A DNA stretch of 64,000 nucleotides from Heterotrichella gracilis (taxonomy: Eukaryota > Sar > Xanthophyceae > Tribonematales > Xanthonemataceae): the NCBI GenBank assembly GCA_032358255.1, contig JAULBX010011099.1, positions 806,001 through 870,000 on the forward strand, read 5' to 3'. This document shows positions 1 to 7,357 of the stretch, one piece after another. Made by a program: the position numbers and the translations under genes. Below the pieces are notes generated by a model that saw only the letters and a program-made list of their open reading frames with translations, was not told the DNA's origin and did no database searches. The first letter of the stretch is position 1. Each line of letters starts with the position of its first letter.

Positions 1-460
1 GACGATCACAGCCCTCACTGATCTTAAAATAAGCATAATGTTGAGGCGTTGTCAATAAACGTTCTCCCACCAATTCGTGTTTATAATCTGCTTTTAAGGT
101 TTTTAATATTTTAGGAAGATCGCGGGTTCCGAAATAAGCATCCACTTCCGGAATTTCTTTTTCCAGATCTTTTTTATAGCGTTCGCTTAAACAACCTGTC
201 ACATATACTTTTTCAACGGCCCCTTCTTTTTTCGCTTCCACATAACGTAAAATGGTGTCAATACTTTCTTGTTTAGCATTGTCAACAAATCCACAGGTAT
301 TAATGATCACTATCTGATGGTCATCACCGGTTCCTTCATGTTCTACCTCAAATTTATTGGCTTTCAACTGTCCCATTAAAACCTCAGAATCTACCAGATT
401 TTTGCTGCAGCCTAAAGTGACCACATTGACTTTATTTTTGCGAAGTGTTTTTGTTTTCAT
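1..460 (-). CDS. rimO: Ribosomal protein S12 methylthiotransferase RimO, N-terminal part (cut by window edge)
   Basis: RimO is a radical-SAM enzyme that adds a methylthio group to an aspartate of ribosomal protein S12, using two [4Fe-4S] clusters. Reading leftward from the ATG at 458-460, the first 153 codons give the UPF0004 domain: VVTLGCSKNLVDSE near residue 13, INTCGFVDNA near 53 and VTGCLSERY near 87, which carry the three cysteines of the auxiliary cluster. The last visible residues are ISEGCDR, the start of the radical-SAM CxxxCxxC motif, so the catalytic domain, the TRAM domain and the stop lie outside the window. The LGCSKN signature separates RimO from MiaB. A -7 box lies only 8 bases upstream of the ATG, so the leader must be very short. 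The gene is divergent from the potassium channel gene. Confidence 0.95.
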   Translation of the reverse strand, partial: MKTKTLRKNKVNVVTLGCSKNLVDSEVLMGQLKANKFEVEHEGTGDDHQIVIINTCGFVDNAKQESIDTILRYVEAKKEGAVEKVYVTGCLSERYKKDLEKEIPEVDAYFGTRDLPKILKTLKADYKHELVGERLLTTPQHYAYFKISEGCDR

Positions 461-468
461 GTGAAGGG

Positions 469-476
469 CAAAGATA
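469..476 (-). promoter_or_regulatory. Putative -7 promoter box of rimO
   Basis: On the minus strand this reads TATCTTTG, an exact match to the Bacteroidota -7 consensus TAnnTTTG. It ends 8 bases before the rimO ATG, which would give a leader of only a few bases. No TTTG -33 box is obvious about 20 bases further upstream, so the call rests on one box and its position. Confidence 0.5.
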
Positions 477-624
477 TGGATTTAAGGCCATTTGATGACA
501 TATTCAGCGGCTTTAAGGGCCCGTAAATGCCAATTAAAGAAAAATTAGTAGAGAATTGCTTATTTTTATCGCAAATACTTCTGAATTTGGATGGAATAGG
601 CTAAAAAGGGAGGAAAAGCAGATC

Positions 625-1665
625 ATGGAGAACGTTTTAAAACTCTTTCAATTTAAATATCTAAAAGCCTATTATCGCTTTTTTATTCCAGTTATTATTT
701 TAAACAGCTTATTGGTGATTGGAACGGCAGGTTATATGATCATTGACGATTATTCTTTTTTTGATGCCTTTTACATGACGGTTATCACCGTGGCAACGGT
801 AGGATATGGCGAAGTTCAACCCCTATCGGTGGCAGGCAAAATATTTACTTCGTTTTTAATTATCACGAGTTTTGGTACATTTGCTTATGCCGTTTCCTAC
901 ATTACTAAGTTTGTGGTGGACGGGGAGTTAAATGTATTTTTTAAAAATCAACGATTGAACTCAGCAGTAGAAAAATTATCAGATCACGTCATCATTTGCG
1001 GTTATGGTCGTAATGGGAGACAAGCGGCACATGTGCTTAAAAAACAAAACAAACGATTTGTAGTAATAGAAAAGGAAATAGAACTCACCACACAGATCAC
1101 CCATAAATTTTCTGACCTGGTGTTAACAGGAGATGCTTCTCAGGATGAGATGTTGATCAAAGCCGGTATCATGAAAGCAAAAGCTTTGGTTACTACTCTA
1201 CCAAGTGATGCAGCTAATTTATTCATTGTGTTAACGGCTCGCCACTTAAACCCTAAATTGACCATTATATCCCGTGCCAGCGATGATGGTAGTGATACCA
1301 AATTAAAAATTGCCGGTGCTAATAATGTCATCATGCCCGACAAAGTAGGAGGGGCGCACATGGCGAGTTTATTGTTAAAGCCCGACGTGATGGAGTTTTT
1401 AGATTATATTACTTTGCAAAGCAGTGATGATATTAGTCTTGAAGAAATTCCTTTAACCACGGTTACTGAGAATCTTAAAAACAAAACCTTGAAGGAGTTA
1501 GAGCTGCGAAATAAGAGCGGTGCTAATATCATTGGCTACAAAACGGCCGAAGGCGAATACATTGTAAATCCCGGCGCAGAGACACTCATTGTGCCACATT
1601 CAAAATTATTTGTGTTGGGGAGTCCTGATCAGATAAATAAATTAAAAGAATTGCTTAAGAATTAA
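625..1665 (+). CDS. Potassium channel family protein with TrkA-N (RCK) domain
   Basis: Predicted inner-membrane potassium channel of 346 residues. Two transmembrane helices (about residues 20-41 and 70-92) flank a pore loop with the selectivity filter TVGYGE at 58-63. A cytoplasmic RCK/TrkA-N domain follows, with the Rossmann nucleotide-binding motif GYGRNGR at about 126-132, then a TrkA-C-like end. This is the Kch/MthK layout, in which ligand binding to RCK domains gates the pore. I chose the ATG at 625, which has GGGAGG 11 bases upstream. An in-frame TTG at 556 would add 23 polar residues with no family support. The gene stands alone, divergent from rimO. A decayed piece of a paralogue lies about 1.1 kb downstream (2762-2938). 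Confidence 0.9.
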   Translation: MENVLKLFQFKYLKAYYRFFIPVIILNSLLVIGTAGYMIIDDYSFFDAFYMTVITVATVGYGEVQPLSVAGKIFTSFLIITSFGTFAYAVSYITKFVVDGELNVFFKNQRLNSAVEKLSDHVIICGYGRNGRQAAHVLKKQNKRFVVIEKEIELTTQITHKFSDLVLTGDASQDEMLIKAGIMKAKALVTTLPSDAANLFIVLTARHLNPKLTIISRASDDGSDTKLKIAGANNVIMPDKVGGAHMASLLLKPDVMEFLDYITLQSSDDISLEEIPLTTVTENLKNKTLKELELRNKSGANIIGYKTAEGEYIVNPGAETLIVPHSKLFVLGSPDQINKLKELLKN

Positions 1666-1794
1666 GGAAGCTTTCTTGTTCGAACTTGCTTTAATAAGAA
1701 GGCCTAAAAAAACAATTACTGTTTTCTGAGAGATAAAACAATTCAATGTTGTTTAAGGAAGATGATTTTTGTTTAGCAGCTGCAAGGTGTAGTT

Positions 1795-2574
1795 TTATTC
1801 TTTGTAGATTTTAAATGTTGAAATAGGAGTTTTATTTGTATTTGATAATTTCACATAATAAATTCCCTTGGCTAAATGTGTAAGTGAGATGTTACTTTTT
1901 CCTTTTATATTCTCTTCTAAAATCAATTGCCCAACAGAATTGTAAATCAATAAACGATCAAAATTCTTTTGTTTAAAATTTAAAATTTCGTTTACCGGAT
2001 TTGGAAAAAGCCACTCGTTCATTTCTGCAACGTTTGGTTTGATGCCTAGCGGCATTGTCAAACAATTGTTTAACTGAGTCATAAAATTTGAATACGTCAA
2101 TGTGTCTTGGCTATAGTAATTTGTATATCCACCACTCACCTGTTGATTGGAATATTTTAAATAAAATTTTCCACAGCCCGGAAGCATATAATCTAAATTG
2201 TCTTCATAGGCTTGCCCCCCTATTGGTATGATATTTCCCAATAAATCAGTTTGCTCCATGGCTACAATCAATGTGTCACCTAAATTAAATGGTTGTGTTC
2301 CTCCAAGAGATAGTGGTGTTCTACAAAGAAGACCATTATCCCCCCATATTGTGACTGTATCATTTAAGGACACATTATAAATGGTATTTAAAACTTTTAC
2401 TTTTATACCATGGTAGTGGGAGGATAAAATTTTAACCTTTGCGATACAAAAATTCGGATTGTTTTTTGAATAATTAATTACTTCACAAAATCCTCTAATT
2501 GTTACACAATCGCAAGCTTTAATAATGTTTTGGTTAAAGATTAAGAAAGCGATAATTAAAAATGTATTTTTCAT
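1795..2574 (-). CDS. Secreted cysteine-rich protein with T9SS type A C-terminal sorting domain
   Basis: A 259-residue secreted protein of unknown function. It starts with a hydrophobic signal peptide ending near residue 20 (KA|CDC). The mature N-terminus has a cysteine pattern (CDC, then FCEV and FCIA, later LLCRT and PGCGKF) that loosely recalls the NTR/TIMP fold, but I cannot confirm that. The last 75 residues form a T9SS type A sorting domain: WLFPNPVNEIL, then LIYNSVGQLI and LAKGIYYVKLS, ending FKIYKE. Such proteins cross the outer membrane through the type IX system, the domain is cleaved, and the product is released or attached to lipopolysaccharide. It is a single gene convergent with the potassium channel. 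No catalytic motif is visible. Confidence 0.8.
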   Translation of the reverse strand: MKNTFLIIAFLIFNQNIIKACDCVTIRGFCEVINYSKNNPNFCIAKVKILSSHYHGIKVKVLNTIYNVSLNDTVTIWGDNGLLCRTPLSLGGTQPFNLGDTLIVAMEQTDLLGNIIPIGGQAYEDNLDYMLPGCGKFYLKYSNQQVSGGYTNYYSQDTLTYSNFMTQLNNCLTMPLGIKPNVAEMNEWLFPNPVNEILNFKQKNFDRLLIYNSVGQLILEENIKGKSNISLTHLAKGIYYVKLSNTNKTPISTFKIYKE

Positions 2575-2761
2575 TTTTTTAATTATTAATGTTGTTTTGC
2601 AAAATAATTTTATTCGACTACAAGCTGGTTTCTGTTTTTCGAAGTCAACTCATTTTTATACAAAAAAACGGCGTATATGGATAATTTATTGTCCTATTAG
2701 GTAAATTAAAGATAAGCAATATTTTCTTACAATGTAGCAATATGTTAAATCCAACATCTAT

Positions 2762-2938
2762 TTTGTGATCCTGCCCAATAGATCAGGTGGTCCGCACATG
2801 GTCGGTGTATTATTAAAGCCGGATGTGATGGAGTTTTTAGACTTTGTCACTTTACAAAGTTCAAATAACAACAAGCTCGAAGATATTCCGTTTAGCATTG
2901 TTTCTGGGGAGTTAAAAAACAAAACATTAAAGGATTAG
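2762..2938 (+). pseudogene. Remnant of a second TrkA-type potassium channel gene
   Basis: Read in frame, this stretch gives FVILPNRSGGPHM, then LLKPDVMEFLDFVTLQSS and later LKNKTLKD before a TAG stop. It matches the RCK domain of the intact channel at 625-1665, which has VIMPDKVGGAHM, LLKPDVMEFLDYITLQSS and LKNKTLKE. There is no pore domain, no start codon and no recognisable homology before about 2762. The C-terminal TrkA-C part is missing because the frame stops where the intact protein continues. It is therefore a fragment of a paralogue, probably left from an old tandem duplication. It abuts the priA stop codon at 2941. Confidence 0.85.
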
Positions 2939-2940
2939 TT

Positions 2941-5466
2941 TTACACCGGATCCACATCAATTGACACCCTATACCTCCAGTTCTTATAATTATTTTGAAG
3001 CGTATTTAAAGCAGTAAAAATGAGTTCACGGATATTTCCGGCAGCCAGTGTTTTAGGGGTTTTTATCAAAATGTGTTTGTGAAACTGATTTTTTATTTTT
3101 GAGATCATCGGAAATTCCGGTCCCAATAACTGATCACCAAAAGCAGGTTTTAATAATTGAAATAATTCGTTGGATAAATGATTGACCTCATTCACATCTT
3201 TTGAAATGATGGTTAATTCAAACAAACGCGAAAAGGGTGGATAATGGTACTGTTTACGTTCCATCAAAGTTTCCTCAAAAAATAAGGCCGTTTGATTTTG
3301 TTTGATGTATTGAATCACCTTGTGTTCCGGCTGTGTGGTTTGAATGTACACATGTCCTTTGTCAGAGCTTCTGCCGGCACGTCCTTTTACCTGAGTCAAT
3401 AATTGAAAGGCTTTTTCAAAGGATCTGAAATCAGGAAAATTTAAAATAGAATCGGCATTCAAAACACCTACCACACTCACTTTATCAAAGTCCAAGCCTT
3501 TGGTCACCATTTGTGTACCAACTAAAATATCGATGTTGCCGTTCTCAAAATCGTCTATCAATTGTTTGTAAGCGTATTTGCTGCGGGTACTATCCAGATC
3601 CATACGCGCAATTTTTGCCTTTGGAAAAAGGATCTCAATATCTTCTTCAATTTTTTCTGTCCCCATGCCTTTGTAATGCAATTGATTACTTCCGCAAGCA
3701 GAGCAGGTGGTAGGAGGGGTAACGGTGTAACCACAATAATGGCAGACTAATTTTTGTTTGTGTTTATGGTAGATCAAGGACACATCACACTGCACACAAT
3801 GAGGCACATGTCCACATTGTTTACATTCGGTATATGGCGCAAAGCCTCTTCGATTTTGAAAAAGGATGATCTGTTCTTTTTTACGCAGCGCTTTTTCAAT
3901 GGCCTCAAATAAGGGCGGCGTGAGACTCGCTTTCATCTGATTGCTTTTTTCGTAATGAAGAATGTCGCAGATCTCAATGTGCGTTCCTCCGCCGGAAACA
4001 AATTGAGTGGGCAAAGAGACGGAGGTATATTTTCCCTGAGAAGCATTGTAAAAACTTTCAATAGAAGGTGTGGCACTTCCTAATAACACTTTGGCTCCGT
4101 GCAAATGCGCCAGATACAAAGCCGCATCGCGCGCCTGATAACGCGGGGAAGGATCGTATTGTTTGAAGGAATTATCATGCTCTTCATCCACAATAATTAA
4201 TCCCAGATCATGATACGGTAAAAACAAACAGGAGCGTGCTCCTAAAATTATTTTGTATTCACTTGGTGAACCTTGAATCATTGCTCTTGTTTCTAGATTC
4301 TTGTCTTCAGAATCTCCTCCAAGAACATTATTCCAAATCTCCACCCGCTCATTCTCAGAAAAACGCGAATGATACACGCCAACGATCTCTCCAAACACCG
4401 CACGCAAACGACTAATAAGCTGCGTTGTTAAAGCAATTTCCGGAATTAAAAAAAGCACGGTTTTATTTTGAGCTAATGTATCTTTGACTAACTGAATGTA
4501 AATTTCTGTCTTACCGCTTCCGGTAACTCCATGTAATAAAACCGGTTTATTTTTTTCAAAACTCGCTTTGGCTTCATCGTACGCTTTTTGTTGAGCTTCA
4601 CTCAAGGCTTTTATCTTGGTCACACTTTTTTCGAAATGTAATCTGCCTACTTCAAAGGCTTCTTCTAAAAAAATACCTTTTTTCACCAGGGCTGAAATAG
4701 CGGCATTGTCAGACTTTTTTAGCAATTCTGCTTTTTTGATCCAACCTTGTAGGGATTCTGTCTGCGTTTTTTGAAGATGTAAAAAAAGCAACAAAGCTTC
4801 CGCTTGTTTAAAGGCCTTTTTTTCTAATTGGTCTAAAGTATCTTGTAATTTTTTTTCGTCGGAATATGCTTCGTCTAAACGGATGTAGGATTGTAGTTTA
4901 GGTTTATACTTATCCTTCACATCTTCATACACTTCAATGGCATTCTTTAACAATAATTTATGGATGATGGCCTGTGCTGATTTAATGTTTAGAATTTCTG
5001 CCACATTCTCAAAACTCAGATTGGGTGTGGCATGCAGCGCTTCAATAACGAGGTGCTCTCTGTCTGTAAAATAGTGATGGTCACTCTCTTCAAAATTAAA
5101 TTCAGCATTTAACTGAATGTGTGAAGTTGAACTTAATTTTAATCCCGATGGTAAAGCGGCATTCATAACGTCTCCGGGATTGGCGCAGTAATAAAAGGAG
5201 ATCCAGTCCCAGAATTTTAATTGAATGTCGGTAACAATGGGTTTTTCATCCAGGATTCCTTCCAGGTATTTGGCTTCATAGGATTTTGGTGCCGTTTCAT
5301 GAATTTTATAGATGATGCCGGTGTATATTTTTGTTTTCCCGAATTGGATCAATACCCGTTTACCTATTGCCACATCCTCATTCCATTCCACAGGCACCCG
5401 GTAGGTGTATTTATTGGGCACACCAAGAGGAACAATGACATCTACAAATAAAGTAGGCTTTTGCAT
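2941..5466 (-). CDS. priA: Primosomal replication restart helicase PriA
   Basis: PriA is a superfamily-2 3'-5' DNA helicase that recognises stalled forks and loads the replisome. The protein is 841 residues. The N-terminal 3'-DNA-binding domain covers roughly residues 1-110. The helicase core starts with Walker A GVTGSGKT at 313-320, then DEEH at 427-430. The zinc-binding region has paired cysteines (CKQCGHVPHCVQCD, CHYCGY, CSACGS). Motif GMGTEKIEEDI and the LVGTQMVTKG / GRAGR motifs of the second RecA domain follow. An extra segment of about 18 residues (385-402) between VLGG and YKIILGARS is absent from PriA proteins I know, and its DNA resembles an intergenic repeat (see findings). The ATG overlaps the stop of the ZIP gene by one base, so the genes are cotranscribed. 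Confidence 0.97.
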   Translation of the reverse strand: MQKPTLFVDVIVPLGVPNKYTYRVPVEWNEDVAIGKRVLIQFGKTKIYTGIIYKIHETAPKSYEAKYLEGILDEKPIVTDIQLKFWDWISFYYCANPGDVMNAALPSGLKLSSTSHIQLNAEFNFEESDHHYFTDREHLVIEALHATPNLSFENVAEILNIKSAQAIIHKLLLKNAIEVYEDVKDKYKPKLQSYIRLDEAYSDEKKLQDTLDQLEKKAFKQAEALLLFLHLQKTQTESLQGWIKKAELLKKSDNAAISALVKKGIFLEEAFEVGRLHFEKSVTKIKALSEAQQKAYDEAKASFEKNKPVLLHGVTGSGKTEIYIQLVKDTLAQNKTVLFLIPEIALTTQLISRLRAVFGEIVGVYHSRFSENERVEIWNNVLGGDSEDKNLETRAMIQGSPSEYKIILGARSCLFLPYHDLGLIIVDEEHDNSFKQYDPSPRYQARDAALYLAHLHGAKVLLGSATPSIESFYNASQGKYTSVSLPTQFVSGGGTHIEICDILHYEKSNQMKASLTPPLFEAIEKALRKKEQIILFQNRRGFAPYTECKQCGHVPHCVQCDVSLIYHKHKQKLVCHYCGYTVTPPTTCSACGSNQLHYKGMGTEKIEEDIEILFPKAKIARMDLDSTRSKYAYKQLIDDFENGNIDILVGTQMVTKGLDFDKVSVVGVLNADSILNFPDFRSFEKAFQLLTQVKGRAGRSSDKGHVYIQTTQPEHKVIQYIKQNQTALFFEETLMERKQYHYPPFSRLFELTIISKDVNEVNHLSNELFQLLKPAFGDQLLGPEFPMISKIKNQFHKHILIKTPKTLAAGNIRELIFTALNTLQNNYKNWRYRVSIDVDPV

Positions 5467-6194
5467 TAACTGATAAAATACGCTAAAACGATTCCAACAG
5501 CCATAACCGCCACTTTTGCCAGGTTATAACGGTGATGGTCGCTGGTTTCAAATAAAATGGCCGTTGAGATGTGTAGAAAAATGCCTATCACTAAAGCAAA
5601 AGCGGCCTGCGAATACACTTCGTAATTTTGCAGACCAAAAGACTGCAGGGCATAACTGCTCAGGTAACCCAATGGAGTCATTATGGCGAACAACAAAAGG
5701 AGCAACCAGTTTTTGCCTTTGCCATCGTGTTCTTTTAACAGAGAAACAAAGGCAATGGTGATGGGCAAATTGTGAATGGCCAAGCCTAAAATAAGTTGAT
5801 AATTGATGAATTCGTTTTCGGGTGAGTTGGGATCGTAAATAGGCAGTCCTTCTAAAAAGGAATGCAGGAGCAAACCAACAATGATGCCGTAAGGTAAATG
5901 TGTCTTACAGGCTTTGCTGTGTAAGTGTACATGTCCGTGTTCAATACCGGTGCTAAACGTATCAATGAGTAATTGTAAAGAAAATCCCAACACAATAAAT
6001 AAACCCACCAATTTGGTTTCACCATTTTCAAAGGCTTCGGGAAGCATGTGCATGATGGAAATCGCAAAAAGATAAGCTGCACTGAAAGCCAATATGAGTC
6101 GTAAACGTGTTTGAACAATGGAGATGTTAAACGCAATGGCACCCGCCGTTAAAATAGGGGCAACTAGACAAACTATGGCTAAAAGTGGATTCAC
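5466..6194 (-). CDS. ZIP family metal (zinc) transporter
   Basis: A 242-residue inner-membrane protein of the ZIP family, which imports Zn2+ or other divalent metals into the cytoplasm. About seven to eight hydrophobic helices are visible. A histidine-rich cytoplasmic loop (EHGHVHLHSKACKTH, near residues 84-98) precedes helix IV, which holds the conserved HSFLEGLP. Helix V carries AIHNLPITIAF. These supply the H/E/N metal-binding residues of the family. It is the middle gene of the operon methyltransferase - ZIP - priA, starting 7 bases after the methyltransferase stop and sharing one base with the priA start. Metal specificity cannot be told from sequence. Confidence 0.9.
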   Translation of the reverse strand: MNPLLAIVCLVAPILTAGAIAFNISIVQTRLRLILAFSAAYLFAISIMHMLPEAFENGETKLVGLFIVLGFSLQLLIDTFSTGIEHGHVHLHSKACKTHLPYGIIVGLLLHSFLEGLPIYDPNSPENEFINYQLILGLAIHNLPITIAFVSLLKEHDGKGKNWLLLLLFAIMTPLGYLSSYALQSFGLQNYEVYSQAAFALVIGIFLHISTAILFETSDHHRYNLAKVAVMAVGIVLAYFIS

Positions 6195-6201
6195 AAAAAA
6201 A

Positions 6202-6933
6202 TTATTTTTTAAATACTAAAATTAATCGATCGGATGTTTTTTCGTTAAAGGGTTCAAAATGATAATTGCCAAAGGTACTTAGTAAAGTTAAACCGGCCTT
6301 TTTTGCAAAGGCTTCAAAATCGTTTTGTTTTAAGAGTGAAACCATTTCTTCAAAATAATAATTTTTTACACCGTCACTAAATTCTATGTGTTTGATGATG
6401 GCATTGTTCTCAATTTTCTTTTTGATCTCAAAGGTTATGTCGCCTCTTTGCTCTGTGTAATCTGTTTTAAAGGAATCGATGACCTTTTGTGCATTAAAAA
6501 AGTCAACCACAAACACACTTCCTTTTTTAAGTGAAAGGGCCACATTTTCAAAAACTAAAAAGTTGTCATTTGGATCTTTAAAATAACCTATGCTGGTAAA
6601 TAAATTAAACACGGCATCAAAAAAATCGATCTTAAAAGGCTGACGCATATCGTGTACAAAAAATTCAAGATCAGCGTTACTTGATCTGGTGGCTTCGGTA
6701 ATACTATTGACAGAAAGATCGGTGCCGATCACCCTGAGCTTTTTGGCGTTGAGCGCAATAGCATGACGTCCTTTGCCGCAAGCCAGGTCCCAGATATTGG
6801 ACGCGTTGCGAATTTTTAAATTGTCACAGAGGTTGTTAATGAAAAAAGTAGCCTCTGTTTCGTTTCGGTTATTATAAAGTAAATGATAGTAGGGGGAATT
6901 AAACCAATCAACATACCATTCTGCATTCTCCAT
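6202..6933 (-). CDS. Class I SAM-dependent methyltransferase
   Basis: A 243-residue cytoplasmic protein with the Rossmann fold of class I methyltransferases. Motif I is WDLACGKGRHAIAL near residues 44-57, the acidic motif II is VIGTDLS near 66-72, and FDAVFNLFTSIGYF fits motif IV. The substrate is unknown. The N-terminus MENAEWYVDWFNSPYYHLLY is a common start of Bacteroidota methyltransferases of this type. It is the first gene of a leftward operon with the ZIP transporter and priA. A large inverted repeat (6957-7008) lies just upstream of its start. Confidence 0.87.
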   Translation of the reverse strand: MENAEWYVDWFNSPYYHLLYNNRNETEATFFINNLCDNLKIRNASNIWDLACGKGRHAIALNAKKLRVIGTDLSVNSITEATRSSNADLEFFVHDMRQPFKIDFFDAVFNLFTSIGYFKDPNDNFLVFENVALSLKKGSVFVVDFFNAQKVIDSFKTDYTEQRGDITFEIKKKIENNAIIKHIEFSDGVKNYYFEEMVSLLKQNDFEAFAKKAGLTLLSTFGNYHFEPFNEKTSDRLILVFKK

Positions 6934-6956
6934 GCGCGAATTTAAGAAAAATTGCC

Positions 6957-7008
6957 CCGAGTCCTGACAGGTTTTTCCTTATTTAGTTTAAAACCGGTTA
7001 GGACTCGG
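6957..7008. repeat. Inverted repeat containing CCTGACAGGTTTT
   Basis: The 19-base left arm (6957-6975) and right arm (6990-7008) pair at 17 of 19 positions, around a loop of 14 bases. The CCTGACAGG core recurs at about 21945. The hairpin lies just upstream of the methyltransferase start, so it might act as a terminator or attenuator, but it has no U-tract. Confidence 0.75.
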
Positions 7009-7047
7009 TACAATATGTTGAAACTTGAAAAATCTAACTTACTTAAT

Positions 7048-7072
7048 GACACTAATTACACGAATTGTACTA
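7048..7072. repeat. Dispersed intergenic repeat, GACACTAATTACACGAATT type
   Basis: This copy of a short sequence also occurs at 12165-12192, 16917-16944 and 46685-46710, with inverted partners at 17031-17058 and 46774-46800. It sits in the 424-base gap between the methyltransferase and the PorE-like gene. The gap holds only this copy, the inverted repeat before it and the 48-bp repeats after it. Confidence 0.7.
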
Positions 7073-7135
7073 AATAGCCTGTTTATATCTTTAAACTCCT
7101 ATTAAAGTATGTAAACTGCCTACTGCCCACTGCAA

Positions 7136-7354
7136 CTGCCTCTCTTAGTGTCTCTAAGTGCCCTCAGTGTCTTAGTGGTCTTCTAACTGCCAACTGCCTC
7201 CTGCTCACTGCCTCCTGCTTACTGCCTCTCTTAGTGTCTCTAAGTGCCCTCAGTGTCTTAGTGGTCTTCTAACTGTCAACTGCCTCCTGCTCACTGCCCA
7301 CTGCAACTGCCTCTCTTAGTGTCTCTAAGTGCCCTCAGTGTCTTAGTGGTCTTC
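7136..7354. repeat. Three direct 48-bp repeats with about 86-bp period
   Basis: Identical 48-base copies lie at 7136-7183, 7222-7269 and 7307-7354, each starting CTGCCTCTCTTAGTG and ending TTAGTGGTCTTC. The 37-38 bases between copies are themselves related (AACTGCCTCCTGCTCACTGCC). This is a tandem duplication of a roughly 86-bp unit. The last copy ends 3 bases from the stop codon of the PorE-like gene. The core is related in reverse to the sequence at 54011-54025 (GACCACTAAGGCACT). Confidence 0.9.
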
Positions 7355-7357
7355 ACA

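Noticed and set aside
556-624. TTG start extending the potassium channel
   Set aside because: Adds 23 residues without family support, while the ATG at 625 has a purine-rich GGGAGG upstream.
1666-1794. tRNA gene, because of a GTTCGAA string
   Set aside because: No acceptor stem or anticodon arm could be folded around it by eye.
5852-6142. A 96-codon frame on the minus strand in a different frame from the ZIP gene
   Set aside because: It overlaps the clear ZIP transporter frame and has no family features.
7136-7354. CRISPR array
   Set aside because: Only three repeats of 48 bases, with spacers that are related to each other, and no cas genes; this is a tandem repeat.
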